This document shows, one piece after another, positions 39,460 through 48,840 of a stretch of 64,000 bases of DNA. The notes beneath the pieces were generated by a model. It saw only the letters and a program-made list of their open reading frames with translations, was not told the DNA's origin and made no database searches. A program made the position numbers and the translations under genes. Numbering within the stretch: the stretch's first letter is position 1; each line of letters starts with the position of its first letter. The stretch comes from Kribbella catacumbae DSM 19601 (GTDB taxonomy: Bacteria > Actinomycetota > Actinomycetes > Propionibacteriales > Kribbellaceae). The stretch is from assembly GCF_000372465.1 (NCBI RefSeq), contig NZ_AQUZ01000030.1:1-64000 (forward strand). Direction: 5' to 3'.

Positions 39460-40050
39460 TCAGTCGAGCGGGGAGATCCAGTCGGGGTTGCGGCCGAGGA
39501 GGCTCAGCAGGGTGGCCAGGCCGGAGGCTTCGCCGGGAGTCTTGACGCTGCGTTCGAAGGCGGCGCCGGGGCCGCGGCTGGACTCGGTGTCGGGGATCCG
39601 GCGGGCCAGCGTGAGTGCCATCTCGACCATGTCCTGCGGTGGGTCGTACGGCGCGTCGATCGCCTTGGCCAGGTCCCACGCGTGCACCACGCAGTCCAGT
39701 TGCCGGAAGGTGAGCGCGACCCGGCGGGGGAAGGTGCCGAACTCGCGGACCTCCATCGGCCGGTCCAGCGCGCCACCGTCGGCGAAGGCGTCGGCGACCC
39801 GCACGTTCGACCGTCGGTAGGCGCCCGCGGGGTTGTCGCCGAGCCGCCCGCCGGTCCAGGTCTGCACTGGGGCCGAGCCGTCGATCGCCGCCGCGGCGAA
39901 GCCTTCGTTCTCGCTGACGATGTGCCGCAACAGGCCACGAACCGTCCAGTCGGGGCAGGGGGTCGGGAACCACAGGTGCTCGGCGCGCACCTGCATGACC
40001 ACCTCGCCGAGTACTGCGCCGGCCCGCCGATCCAGATCCCGGATGTCCAT
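39460..40050 (-). CDS. Maleylpyruvate isomerase-like metal-binding protein (TIGR03086 type)
   Basis: 196 residues from the ATG at 40050 (GGAGGAG upstream). DinB/MDMPI four-helix fold: LWFPTPCPDWTVRGLLRHIVSE with the first metal His, and ALTFRQLDCVVHAWDLAKA with the second. The family includes mycothiol-dependent enzymes. No clear substrate. Divergent from the HhH-GPD gene. Confidence 0.85.
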   Translation of the reverse strand: MDIRDLDRRAGAVLGEVVMQVRAEHLWFPTPCPDWTVRGLLRHIVSENEGFAAAAIDGSAPVQTWTGGRLGDNPAGAYRRSNVRVADAFADGGALDRPMEVREFGTFPRRVALTFRQLDCVVHAWDLAKAIDAPYDPPQDMVEMALTLARRIPDTESSRGPGAAFERSVKTPGEASGLATLLSLLGRNPDWISPLD

Positions 40051-40123
40051 CCGCGCTCCTCCACGTCGTCCTGCCCTCGCCGAGCATAGGCCCAGGACTC
40101 CCGGTGGTGCGAGAATCGGCGGC

Positions 40124-40699
40124 ATGGGCTTCCAGATCGCTAACGAGCCGGCCGCCGACCAGGTTCTCGACCAGTATCCGTTCGCCGTCCTGGTCGGCAT
40201 GATGCTCGATCAGCAGTACGGCATGGAGCATGCTTTCCGCGGCGGCTGGAAGGTGCTGAGCCGGTTCGGGAATCTCGAGCCGGCCGCCATCGCCGCCGCC
40301 GAACCCGAGGCGTTCAAGGAACTGTGCAGCCAGCCGCCGGCCATTCACCGGTTCCCGGGCTCGATGTCGGCGCGGCTGCAGGAACTCGCCGCGCTGGTCG
40401 AGACCCGGTACGACGGTGACGTGACTCGCCTGTGGACCGAGGCGACCACCGGGCAGGAGCTGTTCAAGCGGGTGCAGGAGCTGCCCGGCTTCGGCAAGCA
40501 GAAGGCGCAGATCTTCGTCGCCCTGCTGGCCAAGCAGCTCGGCGTCCGGCCGCCTGGCTGGGAGGCGGTGGCCGGGGACTACGCGCTGGACGGCTATCGG
40601 TCGGTGGCCGATGTCGTAGACGCGGACTCGCTGCTCAAGGTCCGCGAGTTCAAACAGCAGAAGAAGAAAGCCGCCAAGGACGCCAACCTCGCCGGCTGA
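40124..40699 (+). CDS. HhH-GPD family protein (DNA glycosylase-like)
   Basis: 191 residues from an ATG at 40124. DQQYGMEHAFRGGW near 29-42 and the helix-hairpin-helix LPGFGKQKAQIFVALLAKQLG near 125-145 identify the HhH-GPD fold. No 4Fe-4S cysteines and no clear catalytic Asp in the usual spacing, so activity is uncertain. The small uncharacterised actinobacterial glycosylase-like family (TIGR03252 type) fits. The C terminus is Lys-rich (QQKKKAAKD), suited to DNA contact. Twelve bases upstream of the next gene. Confidence 0.82.
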   Translation: MGFQIANEPAADQVLDQYPFAVLVGMMLDQQYGMEHAFRGGWKVLSRFGNLEPAAIAAAEPEAFKELCSQPPAIHRFPGSMSARLQELAALVETRYDGDVTRLWTEATTGQELFKRVQELPGFGKQKAQIFVALLAKQLGVRPPGWEAVAGDYALDGYRSVADVVDADSLLKVREFKQQKKKAAKDANLAG

Positions 40700-40711
40700 G
40701 CCACCACTCCC

Positions 40712-41656
40712 ATGCCCGCCGCCCACGAGTCCGCTCAGGTGAGTGGCGCACGGCTGGCGGAGGCGCTCAGCCGTGGACCGTTCTGTCTCGCGTTGCGGTT
40801 GGCTGTGCGGGAGAGCGGGTTGAGCCTTGACCGGCTGCAGTTCAAGCTGCGGGAGCGCGGTGCGCCGGTGAGCAAGACGGCGCTCAGCTACTGGCAGCAC
40901 GGGCGGAACCAGCCGGAGCGACCGGAGTCGCTGCGCGCGCTGGCCGCGATCGAGGAGATCCTCGGCCTCGACGCAGGCGCCCTGGCCGCGCTGCTCGGCC
41001 CGCCACGTCCCCGCGGACGCTGGCTGGTCCAGAAGCCCGGGGCGCTGCGACCGGACCAGGCCTGGGCCCGTCCCGACGGCTTGGCGCGGGCGCTGCAGCG
41101 GATGGGGAGCAGCCTCGACGCGTTCCACCAGTTCGCTCAGCTCGGGCTGCACCTGCACCTGACCGTCGACGCCGAGCAACGGCTCGAGTCGATCTCGCAC
41201 CACCTGGTCGCGCGCGCCGACGTCGACGGCATCGACCGCAAGATCGTCGCCGTCCGCAGCGACGCCGGTACTACGGAGCCGCTCGAGATCACCAGCACCC
41301 GCGGCTGCCGAGTCGGCCGCCAGCGGCAGGACGAGCCAACCGGCTTCACCACCTTCGAGCTGCTCCTGGATCGCCCCCTGCGCGTCGGCGAGCTCGCAGT
41401 ACTGCACTACAAGGTCCGCACCAGCCTGCCGGACACCCTGCACAGCCAGCGGGTGCAGCAGTCGATGCGCGACTTCTCGATGCAGGTGTCGTTCGCGCCA
41501 TCGGTACTACCGGCTCGGGTCTGCCGCCGCTACCGTTCCTCGGTCAGCGACAGCGGCACCGTCACCGACCTCTCCGTCGGCGCCAGCCACACCGCCGCGT
41601 ACGCCGTCCTCGACCCCTCTCCCGGCATCCACACTCTCGCCTGGGACTGGTTCTAG
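40712..41656 (+). CDS. HTH-domain protein of unknown function
   Basis: 314 residues. The first ~90 form a cro/XRE-like HTH: GPFCLALRLAVRESGLSLDR, LKLRERG-type helix, VSKTALSYWQHGRNQPERPESLRA. The rest (~ 110-314) is rich in beta segments (HLHLTVDAEQRLESISHHLVA, TTFELLLDRPLRVGELAVLHY) and ends TAAYAVLDPSPGIHTLAWDW. I know no family name for this tail; it might be a ligand-sensing domain. Follows the HhH gene closely, same strand. Confidence 0.72.
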   Translation: MPAAHESAQVSGARLAEALSRGPFCLALRLAVRESGLSLDRLQFKLRERGAPVSKTALSYWQHGRNQPERPESLRALAAIEEILGLDAGALAALLGPPRPRGRWLVQKPGALRPDQAWARPDGLARALQRMGSSLDAFHQFAQLGLHLHLTVDAEQRLESISHHLVARADVDGIDRKIVAVRSDAGTTEPLEITSTRGCRVGRQRQDEPTGFTTFELLLDRPLRVGELAVLHYKVRTSLPDTLHSQRVQQSMRDFSMQVSFAPSVLPARVCRRYRSSVSDSGTVTDLSVGASHTAAYAVLDPSPGIHTLAWDWF

Positions 41657-42142
41657 TTTTGCCAGCGCTGTTGCCAGTGCTGTGGTGATCGGGACGGCCG
41701 CGATGATTCCCAACCCACCCACCAGAGCACGTACGACCTCCACCGCCACTCGCTCGGTCGACAGCACATAGGTCTCCGGTACTCCGCTGATGCTGAACAG
41801 CATGAGCATCGGCAACGCAGCCCCGGCGTACGCGAGCACCTGCACTCGCGGCACCAGGGGATGCTTGACCGCCCGTGCAGTCACGACTGTCCCGGCGCCG
41901 ACGCCGTCGGTCAGCCGGACGGTCGCCCGGTCGCACTCGTCGGGCGCCAGCGGACACGGCACAAGCGCAGTCACCACTCCCCTGGCCTTCGCGCTCTGCA
42001 ACGCGTCGACCTTGATCTCACCGTCAGGTCGCAGCACCACCAGAAGCACAACCGTCAAGCCCAGCAACGGTAACAGCAATCCGAGCACCAGCAACCGGGT
42101 CCGCCGCGCCACCTGCCCGACGGGCCCGTGATGATGCCCCAT
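41507..42142 (-). pseudogene. YibE/F-like membrane protein with a large internal deletion
   Basis: The 211-codon frame starts MGHHHGPVGQVARRTR, a membrane helix, then GVVTALVPCPLAPDECDRATVRL as in the N terminus of YibE/F proteins. It then jumps directly to the family's C-terminal segment VLAYAGAALPMLMLFSISG and EVVRALVGGLGIIAAVPITTALA. The central multi-span part of some 200 or more residues is missing. The original stop is also lost: the last ~50 codons run antisense over the 3' end of the HTH gene. Last gene of the phosphatase operon. Probably inactive. Confidence 0.7.
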
Positions 42143-42146
42143 CGCG

Positions 42147-43088
42147 CTACCAGGCCGCCGGTGACGAACCAGCTACCAGCTTGCGCGGCTGCCCACTCCC
42201 ATCAGCCGGTACTGCGAAAACGCCCGGCTGCCCGTCATCTTGCTTGCCATAAGCAACCGTGTCGTCGGCTAGCCACGCAGGCTGGTCATCGATGTGACTC
42301 GTCTCGGCCAGCGCGATGTCAGCACCGGTGGCCACCGTGAGCACGTGCAGCCGCCAGGTCTTGCCTGTTCTGAACTTGTAGGCGATCCGAGACCCATCCG
42401 GCGACAGCGACGGGCACTCGACGTTCTCGCGCAGCGCCGTGAGACTCCGGTTGGCCAGGTCGCCGCGTACCAGCCAGGTCTTCCCCTTCGACGCCATCGT
42501 CGCGTAGAACCTGGCGTCGTCGGCCGCGAACGTCACGCCCCAGTAGTTCACATCCACCGACCGATACGGCCGCCCGTCGACGTACGCCGTGAAATCCTCG
42601 AGCGAGCCATAGTGCGTTCCACTCCGCAGGTCGTAGATGCCGGCGGTTGTCGAGAACGCACCGGCCGCCAGGTAGCTGTCGCCCGATCGGAACACCGTCC
42701 AGGCGGCCAGCTTGCCCGACGGAGAGACCCTGACTCGACTCGGATTCCCCCACAATTGCAGGGTTTTGAGCACCTTCCCAGTCGTGTCGATGAGATCGAC
42801 TTCCGATGCCATCGGTACTGCGGTAGCGCGTAGGCACGCCATTGTTCCACCGCTCGCGTAGACCCGCTGACACGCTGGCCCCGTGCCCACGACGGCATCG
42901 CCACGGACTTGCCGGACCCGATTCGTTCCAGGTTCGACGTACAGCATCGTGTCCGGCCGATCGAGCTGTACTCCGGTCTGCGCCGCCGCCGACTGCGTGG
43001 TCGCCACTCGCCAGCCGAGGTAGCCGATGCCCGCAGCAACAAACACCGCAATCAAGGTGATACCGGCAACAATTCTGCTGCGGCTCAT
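42147..43088 (-). CDS. Membrane-anchored beta-propeller (WD40/TolB-like) protein
   Basis: 313 residues. An N-terminal membrane helix (IVAGITLIAVFVAAGIGYLGW, residues ~5-25) and then repeated blade-like segments including RVRVSPSGKLAAWTV, ECPSLSPDGSRIAYKFRTG and HIDDQPAWLADDTVAYG, of the PD40 pattern. Extracytoplasmic, anchored at the membrane. Starts in an ATGA overlap with the MFS gene. Role unknown; the operon suggests phosphate-starvation function. Confidence 0.8.
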   Translation of the reverse strand: MSRSRIVAGITLIAVFVAAGIGYLGWRVATTQSAAAQTGVQLDRPDTMLYVEPGTNRVRQVRGDAVVGTGPACQRVYASGGTMACLRATAVPMASEVDLIDTTGKVLKTLQLWGNPSRVRVSPSGKLAAWTVFRSGDSYLAAGAFSTTAGIYDLRSGTHYGSLEDFTAYVDGRPYRSVDVNYWGVTFAADDARFYATMASKGKTWLVRGDLANRSLTALRENVECPSLSPDGSRIAYKFRTGKTWRLHVLTVATGADIALAETSHIDDQPAWLADDTVAYGKQDDGQPGVFAVPADGSGQPRKLVAGSSPAAW

Positions 43089-44329
43089 CGGGCTGCCCCT
43101 GGACGGCAGAGCCAAGCGCCGGTGGCGATTGCTGCAGCGAGGGCGATCGCGAACAGCGCGAAGGTCAGAGTCGGTTGGACCAGGGCTGCCATCGCTCCGA
43201 AGGCCAAGGCGCCGATGGCGCGAGTCACAGCCTGCGCGGTCTGGACCACGGCCATTCCCGTTGCACGCAAGGGCGCCGGGATCAGCGGGCCGGCGTACGC
43301 CATTAGTACGCCGTCGCTTGCTGCGTAGAAGAGTCCGTGGAGTAGCAAGACCGCAGCGGCAACTAGTCGGCCTTCGATGTCGGAGGCAATCAGTAGATAC
43401 GCAGCTAGCAACAACCCATGCCCGAGGAGGAACAGCTTCCACCGGCCGATCCGGTCGGCGAGTCGTCCGAACGGGATGGCGGCCAGCATGAACGTCAGCG
43501 CGGTACCGAGTGGCAACAGTGGAAGCACGGCCGGTGGTAGGCCGGCCGTGCGTTGCACCGAGAAGTACAGGAACATGTCGCCGACGGTGACCAGGCCGAG
43601 CAGGCCCGCTGCCATCATCAAACGACGGAGCTCTGGCGCGGTGGCAGCCTTGAGTGCGGCCCGGACGCTGACCGCCGCCCGGCTGACGCGGGTTGGAGGC
43701 TGCCTGACGAAGAAGACGAGGATCAGTACGCCGATCGCGGCTAGGCAGAAGCTCGTACTGAAGACGACGTCGTAGCCGCCCGGGATCGCGGCGATGATCG
43801 CGAATCCGAGCAGCGGGCCGAGTAGCGCGCCCGCTGTGTCGAGGGCTCGGTGGACGCCGAATGCTCGGCCGAGATCCTCGACTGGTGTGGAGAGCGAGAT
43901 GAGTGCGTCGCGGGGCGCAGTACGGATGCCCTTGCCGGCACGGTCGACTGCGATCACTGAGCTTAGGCCGGACAGCGATCCACCGACGGCGGGGAGTCCG
44001 AGCTTCGTCACTGCGGACAGGCTGTATCCGGCGATAGCGACTGCCTTGGGTCGGCCCAGCCGGTCGGCCACGTGGCCGCCGGCTAGGCGGAGGAGCGCTG
44101 TCGCGCCCGTGTAGAGCGCATCAAGCGCACCCAGTTGCAGGAAGCCGAGCCCGAGCCCGTACATCAGATAGAGCGGCAGGATCGCCGTGACCATCTCAGC
44201 CGAGGCGTCGGTCACCAAGCTCACCAAGCCGAGGGCGACAACCGTCCCGGACACACTCCGCCCGATGGTAGGTGTCTTCAGATCAGCGGTGCGGGCGGTG
44301 TCTGCCGCCCGCGTGCTGGAGAGGTACAT
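43085..44329 (-). CDS. MFS transporter
   Basis: 414 residues, about 12 membrane segments, with the MFS loop motif GGHVADRLGRPKAVAIAG and a second GRLADRIGRWKLFLLG. Start ATG at 44329 shares one base with the phosphatase stop (TGATG). Substrate unknown; because it lies between a secreted phosphatase and a propeller protein it might import or export a phosphorylated or dephosphorylated product. Confidence 0.87.
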   Translation of the reverse strand: MYLSSTRAADTARTADLKTPTIGRSVSGTVVALGLVSLVTDASAEMVTAILPLYLMYGLGLGFLQLGALDALYTGATALLRLAGGHVADRLGRPKAVAIAGYSLSAVTKLGLPAVGGSLSGLSSVIAVDRAGKGIRTAPRDALISLSTPVEDLGRAFGVHRALDTAGALLGPLLGFAIIAAIPGGYDVVFSTSFCLAAIGVLILVFFVRQPPTRVSRAAVSVRAALKAATAPELRRLMMAAGLLGLVTVGDMFLYFSVQRTAGLPPAVLPLLPLGTALTFMLAAIPFGRLADRIGRWKLFLLGHGLLLAAYLLIASDIEGRLVAAAVLLLHGLFYAASDGVLMAYAGPLIPAPLRATGMAVVQTAQAVTRAIGALAFGAMAALVQPTLTFALFAIALAAAIATGAWLCRPGAAR

Positions 44330-45612
44330 CACTTGGGGTGGCAGGTGCCTTGGACCGTGTCCGTGAAGGTCCGGCCCGCTACGGGTACGAAGTCGGCCGT
44401 GTAGCCGGTGGCCGTCAGGGTGAGTTTGCCGACGCCGAAGGTGTTGTACTCCTTCTTCTCGATCGTCGCGCGGGTGGTGCCACCGGAGCCGTACAGGGAC
44501 TTGCCGCCGGTACCGATCAGCAGCTGCCGTACTCCGTTCACCGTGTCCTTGGTGCCATCCGGCTTCGACGGCGCGAACCGGATGTAGTTGTGGTCGTGCC
44601 CGCTGACCACCAGGTCCGCCTTGTAGTCGTAGAGCGCCTGGAAGAACGGCTGCACCGAGGTGTTGTCGCTGTAGTTGCCCGCGGCAAAGCGCGAGTGGTG
44701 CCAGTAGGCCGCGGTACAAGGCTTCGTGCTCGCGGCCAGGTCGGCGCGCAGCCACTGGACCTGAGTGCTCGTGGAGGTTTTGGAGATGTTCGAGTTCAGC
44801 GCGATGAAGTGCCAGTCGCCGACGTCATAGCTGTAGTAGCCCTTACCCCGTTCCCCAGCCCGTCCGGTGTTCTGGCCGACGCCGTTGAAGTAGTCGAAGT
44901 ATCCCTTGGCACCGGAGGTGTAGTACTCGTGGTTGCCCGCCGACGGGTAGGTCTTGCTCTTGAAGACACCCCACTGCGGGTTGTACTTGGTGTTGAACTC
45001 CGACAGCGTGCCACTGTCGTACGCGTTGTCGCCGGCGGTGATCACGGCGACCGGGTTCATGTTCTCCACGACCGGCCGAGTCTGGTTGCAGGCCGAGCCG
45101 CAGATGTCACCAGCAGCCGCGACTGTGACGGTCGCCGCGACTCCTGCCTGGTAGGCGTCGATCCGGTAGTTGCTGGCGGGCGAAGCGAAGCTCGGCTTCA
45201 CCGTCACACAGTTGCCCTGGAAAGCCCTGGTGTAGAAGGCCTTTCCTTGCCAGTTCGTTGCCTTGAGCGTGTAACTGCCACCGCGGGAACCCGTGACGGT
45301 GACCGTGTCCTTGCCGCTCAGAGCCAGTTCCTTGAAGCGAACTCGAACCCACCGAGAGTCCGCGGCCGCACAGACCTGCTGGCTCGCGCCGGCCTTGGCA
45401 GCGACCGCAGCGACCACGACCGTCTTGGCGCCGCTCTCAGCGAGCTGCAGTTGCTCACCCGCGACGATCGTGTCCTGCTGCTGGAGTTGCATCGACGCGG
45501 CGGCCGGCCGCGCGTCATCGCCGTACGAGACAGTGGCGACGGTGGTCAGCAGACCGCCGGTGACGAGGACAGCGATCGCAGTACGCCGGGACGGTCTTTT
45601 CAGCACGCTCAT
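44329..45612 (-). CDS. Secreted metallophosphoesterase (purple acid phosphatase-like)
   Basis: 427 residues. N-terminal signal (RRTAIAVLVTGGLLTTVATVSYG), a beta domain, then the calcineurin-like core with metal and phosphate residues AAGDIC, ITAGDNAYDSG, SAGNHEY, WHHSRF and VSGHDHNYIRF. It should hydrolyse phosphate esters outside the cell. GAGGTGG precedes the ATG. First gene of a four-gene operon, with a PHO-box-like sequence 90 bp upstream, so phosphate starvation control is likely. Confidence 0.92.
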   Translation of the reverse strand: MSVLKRPSRRTAIAVLVTGGLLTTVATVSYGDDARPAAASMQLQQQDTIVAGEQLQLAESGAKTVVVAAVAAKAGASQQVCAAADSRWVRVRFKELALSGKDTVTVTGSRGGSYTLKATNWQGKAFYTRAFQGNCVTVKPSFASPASNYRIDAYQAGVAATVTVAAAGDICGSACNQTRPVVENMNPVAVITAGDNAYDSGTLSEFNTKYNPQWGVFKSKTYPSAGNHEYYTSGAKGYFDYFNGVGQNTGRAGERGKGYYSYDVGDWHFIALNSNISKTSTSTQVQWLRADLAASTKPCTAAYWHHSRFAAGNYSDNTSVQPFFQALYDYKADLVVSGHDHNYIRFAPSKPDGTKDTVNGVRQLLIGTGGKSLYGSGGTTRATIEKKEYNTFGVGKLTLTATGYTADFVPVAGRTFTDTVQGTCHPK

Positions 45613-45701
45613 GATTCCACCTCGGGGCGGTAGGAGGACCAGGCTCTAGTGAGAGCAAAGTAACCGCCCGAGCACAATCAGCAACCACCGGAGAATCCAC
45701 C

Positions 45702-45734
45702 AGCCGATGTTCACTGAATGAACACCGCGTGAAG
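45702..45734 (-). promoter_or_regulatory. PHO-box-like direct repeats
   Basis: On the minus strand three contiguous 11-mers read CTTCACGCGGT (45734-45724), GTTCATTCAGT (45723-45713) and GAACATCGGCT (45712-45702). The first two fit the actinomycete PhoP repeat pattern with GTTCA in the lead and 11-bp period. Located about 90 bp before a phosphatase gene. Confidence 0.55.
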
Positions 45735-45765
45735 CCGCCGCTCGCGACCTGTTTTCCCGGATCGT

Positions 45766-47862
45766 TCAGAGTTTTACCGCGCGCGTCCGCCAGAGCAGAT
45801 AGACGAAGTACGGGGCACCGATCATGGCGGTCAGCAGCCCCGCCGGGATCTGCGCGGGAGCCAGCAGCGTACGGCCGAGGCTGTCCGCGACACTGACCAG
45901 TACTGCGCCCAGCAGCGCCGCGACCGGGAGCAGCCGGGCATGGCGTCCACCCACCAGCGCACGGGCTGCATGGGGAGCGACCAGGCCGACGAAGCCGACC
46001 ACCCCGATCGCCGAGACCGCGGCGGCCGTCATCAGGGCAGCGCAGGCTAGCGCGATCAGCCGCATGCGCTCCAGCCGCACGCCGAGGATCCGCGGTACAT
46101 CGTCATCCAGCGAAAGCAGGTCGAGCTCGCGGCGGGCGAGAACGATGATCGGTGTGAGGACCAGCAACGCGACCGCGACCGGGATCACCTGAGGCAACGT
46201 CCGTCCGTACGTGCTGCCGGACAGCCACGTCATCGCCAGGCTGATGTTCCACGGGTCGGTGTAGACGATGACGAAGGTGATGACCGCGGTCGTCGCCGAG
46301 GAGACGCCGACCCCGATCAGCACCAGCCGGTCCGAGCTGAGCCCACCCCTCCAGGAGACCAGGTAGACCAGCGCAAAGGTGGCCAGTGCGGCCGCTGCGG
46401 CGACGCCGGACAGGAGCCAGATCCCGGCCGTCGGGACGGCCATCAGGACGATCACGGCGCCAACTCCGGCACCGCCGGTGATACCGAGGATGCCCGGCTC
46501 GGCGAGCGGATTGCGGCAGACGGCCTGCACGGTGGCGCCCGCGATCGCGAGCGCGGCGCCGCAGAGGATGGCCGACAGCACGCGCGGGAAGCGCTGGTCG
46601 AGGACGAAGGTGATCGCGCGACCGGAGCGGCCGCTGATCCAGTTGGTGATGTCGCCGGTACGCAGGAAGGCGTCCCCCGCGAGCATCCCGAACACGAGTG
46701 CGCCAACGGCCAGGACGACCAGCGTGCCGGTCACGATCCAGAACGTGCGCAGGCTCCGCAGTCCTGAGCCAGTGCCGCCCGCTGCCTGACGGCTCGGGCC
46801 CGAGTCGCGGAACCGGCGGGCCAGCCAGACGAGCACGATCGCGCCGACGAGCATGGTCATGATGCCGGTCGGGATCTCCACGCCGGCCTGGCCGCCCAGG
46901 ATCGCCCGCAGTACGACGTCCGAGCAGAGCACCACCAGGATGCCTGCCAGCCCTGACAGCGGCAGGAGCACACGGTGTCGCATCAGCCCGGGCACCAGCG
47001 GCGCGATCAGCCGGACGAGTACCGGCGCGACGAGGCCGACGAAGCCGACCGGGCCGGCGACGGTGACCGCCGCGGCCGAGAGCAGGACGGTCACCAGGGT
47101 GATCCAGATGCGCGTCCGGCGTACCGGGACGCCGAGCACGGAGGCCGTGTCGTCGCCCAGGGCAAGGATGTCGAGCTTGGACGCCAGCATCATCGCACCG
47201 ATGATGCCGACGGCAACGACCGGCGCCATCTGCTTGACGGCTTCAAGATCGGTCTGGACGAGCGTCCCGCTCCCCCACGCGAAGGTGCCGATGGTCTCTT
47301 CGCGATACAGCAACAGCAACAAGGTGGTCAGCCCGGCCAACGCCATCGCGACCGCCGACCCGGCCAGGATCAACCGCGTCGGGCCGGCAGTGCCACCAGC
47401 CGACAACCCCAGTACCAGTACTGCGGCCGCCAGGCCCCCCAGGAACGCGACACCGCCCGACGACAGCACCGGAAGCGAAATCCCGAACGCCGCGACCACG
47501 ACGACCGCCAGGTACGCACCCGCGTTCACGCCGAGCGTGTCCGGCGAAGCAAGCGGGTTCCTGGCCAGCGACTGGAGCCCGGCGCCGGCAACTCCCAGCG
47601 CCAGGCCGACCAGTACTCCGGCCAGCAGCCGGGGCAGCCGCGACGCGATGAGCACGTTCGCGGAGTTGTCCGTGCCCTGGCCGATCGCCAGCCTGAGCAG
47701 GTCCCCGGCGTTCACCGAGGACGTGCCCTGGGTCAGGTGGACCGCGGCCAGCACGACCACCGCGACGACCGCGATGACGAACACGCCGGCCACCCGCACC
47801 CGGCGTACGGGCTCCAGCGGCGCGGTGGTGATGTCGGGCCGCGCCGCGGTCAGCTGGGTCAA
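45766..47862 (-). CDS. Fe3+-siderophore ABC transporter permease, two fused FecCD domains
   Basis: 698 residues, two tandem permease domains of about 340 residues each, so a single FhuB-type chain replaces a two-protein membrane part. Typical segments appear twice: LARNPLASPDTLGVNAGAYL and VCRNPLAEPGILGITGGAG, and GPVGFVGLVAPVLVRL and GVVGFVGLVAPHAARALVG. About 20 membrane spans. It imports ferric siderophores with the binding protein and ATPase encoded upstream; the start overlaps the binding-protein stop (ATGA). Confidence 0.94.
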   Translation of the reverse strand: MTQLTAARPDITTAPLEPVRRVRVAGVFVIAVVAVVVLAAVHLTQGTSSVNAGDLLRLAIGQGTDNSANVLIASRLPRLLAGVLVGLALGVAGAGLQSLARNPLASPDTLGVNAGAYLAVVVVAAFGISLPVLSSGGVAFLGGLAAAVLVLGLSAGGTAGPTRLILAGSAVAMALAGLTTLLLLLYREETIGTFAWGSGTLVQTDLEAVKQMAPVVAVGIIGAMMLASKLDILALGDDTASVLGVPVRRTRIWITLVTVLLSAAAVTVAGPVGFVGLVAPVLVRLIAPLVPGLMRHRVLLPLSGLAGILVVLCSDVVLRAILGGQAGVEIPTGIMTMLVGAIVLVWLARRFRDSGPSRQAAGGTGSGLRSLRTFWIVTGTLVVLAVGALVFGMLAGDAFLRTGDITNWISGRSGRAITFVLDQRFPRVLSAILCGAALAIAGATVQAVCRNPLAEPGILGITGGAGVGAVIVLMAVPTAGIWLLSGVAAAAALATFALVYLVSWRGGLSSDRLVLIGVGVSSATTAVITFVIVYTDPWNISLAMTWLSGSTYGRTLPQVIPVAVALLVLTPIIVLARRELDLLSLDDDVPRILGVRLERMRLIALACAALMTAAAVSAIGVVGFVGLVAPHAARALVGGRHARLLPVAALLGAVLVSVADSLGRTLLAPAQIPAGLLTAMIGAPYFVYLLWRTRAVKL

Positions 47863-48833
47863 GAGGTGACTGCCTGCACCGTCGCGTCGATGAACTGCTC
47901 GGTCGACTTCGGGCCGCCGAACATCCAGATGCCGTCGGCGAGCCGGTGCACGTTGCCGCTCTTCACGAACGGCAGGTTCTTCCAGATCGCGTTCTTGGCC
48001 AGGTCGCCACCGAACACGTCACCACCGTCGGCGGTGTTGGCGATGTAGAGGAACTCGCCGTCCTTCAGCTTGGTCAGGCCCTCGATGTCGGTCGAGGCCA
48101 GGCCGTAGTCCGGGTCGCCGGCGCCGGTCCAGGCGTTCTTCATGCCCAGCTCGTTCGTGACCGCGCCGAGCAGCGAGCCGGAGGTGTACATCCGGATCGA
48201 GATCGTGCTGCCTTCCTTGTACCCGTCGGCCATCGTGTACGCCGCACCACCCTTGCCCGCGTCGGCGATCTTCTGCTTGCCGTCGGCAAGCTTCTTGTCG
48301 AAGTCCGCGAGGGCGGTCTTGGCCTGCTCGGTCTTGCCGACGGCCTGGCCGATCAGCTCGAAGTTCTTCCGCATCTGCGGGATCGCGTTCTTCGCGTCCG
48401 CGCCCCGGACGACGAGTACCGGCGCGGCCTTCTCCATCTGCGCGATGGTGGCGGCGGACTCGTCGGTGGTGGTGATGATCAGGTCGGGGTTGAGCGCGAC
48501 GATCGCGTCCACACTCGACTCACCGCGGGTACCGACGTCCTTGACCGACGCGTCGAGCTTCTCCGCGGTCACCCAGGCCTTGTAGCCCTTGGTGTCGGCG
48601 ACGCCGACCGGCATCACGCCGAGGGAGATCAGGCTCTCGACGACACCCCACTCCAGGCCGACCACCTTGGCTGCAGGCGCCTTGAGGTCGATCTTCTTGT
48701 TCCGCGCATCAGTGACGGAGACCGGCTGGGCCGCAGCCGACCTGTTCGCCTCCGGGGTGACGTTCTCGCTGCTGCCACAGGCGGTAAGCACCAGGGCCAG
48801 TGCGGCGGCTGCTAGGGCGGTGACTCGTTTCAT
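47859..48833 (-). CDS. Ferric-siderophore-binding lipoprotein
   Basis: 324 residues from the ATG at 48833. Lipobox LVLTAC (Cys ~19) shows lipid anchoring outside the membrane. Peripla_BP_2 fold: VVGLEWGVVESLISLGVMPVGVAD, GESSVDAIVALNPDLIITT and FVKSGNVHRLADGIWMFGG. Binds ferric siderophore and delivers it to the fused permease. Middle gene of the ATPase-binding protein-permease operon. Confidence 0.92.
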   Translation of the reverse strand: MKRVTALAAAALALVLTACGSSENVTPEANRSAAAQPVSVTDARNKKIDLKAPAAKVVGLEWGVVESLISLGVMPVGVADTKGYKAWVTAEKLDASVKDVGTRGESSVDAIVALNPDLIITTTDESAATIAQMEKAAPVLVVRGADAKNAIPQMRKNFELIGQAVGKTEQAKTALADFDKKLADGKQKIADAGKGGAAYTMADGYKEGSTISIRMYTSGSLLGAVTNELGMKNAWTGAGDPDYGLASTDIEGLTKLKDGEFLYIANTADGGDVFGGDLAKNAIWKNLPFVKSGNVHRLADGIWMFGGPKSTEQFIDATVQAVTS

Positions 48834-48840
48834 CAGGACC

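Noticed and set aside
40124-40699. Endonuclease III or MutY
   Set aside because: Too short, no iron-sulfur cysteines and no clear catalytic Lys/Asp pair.
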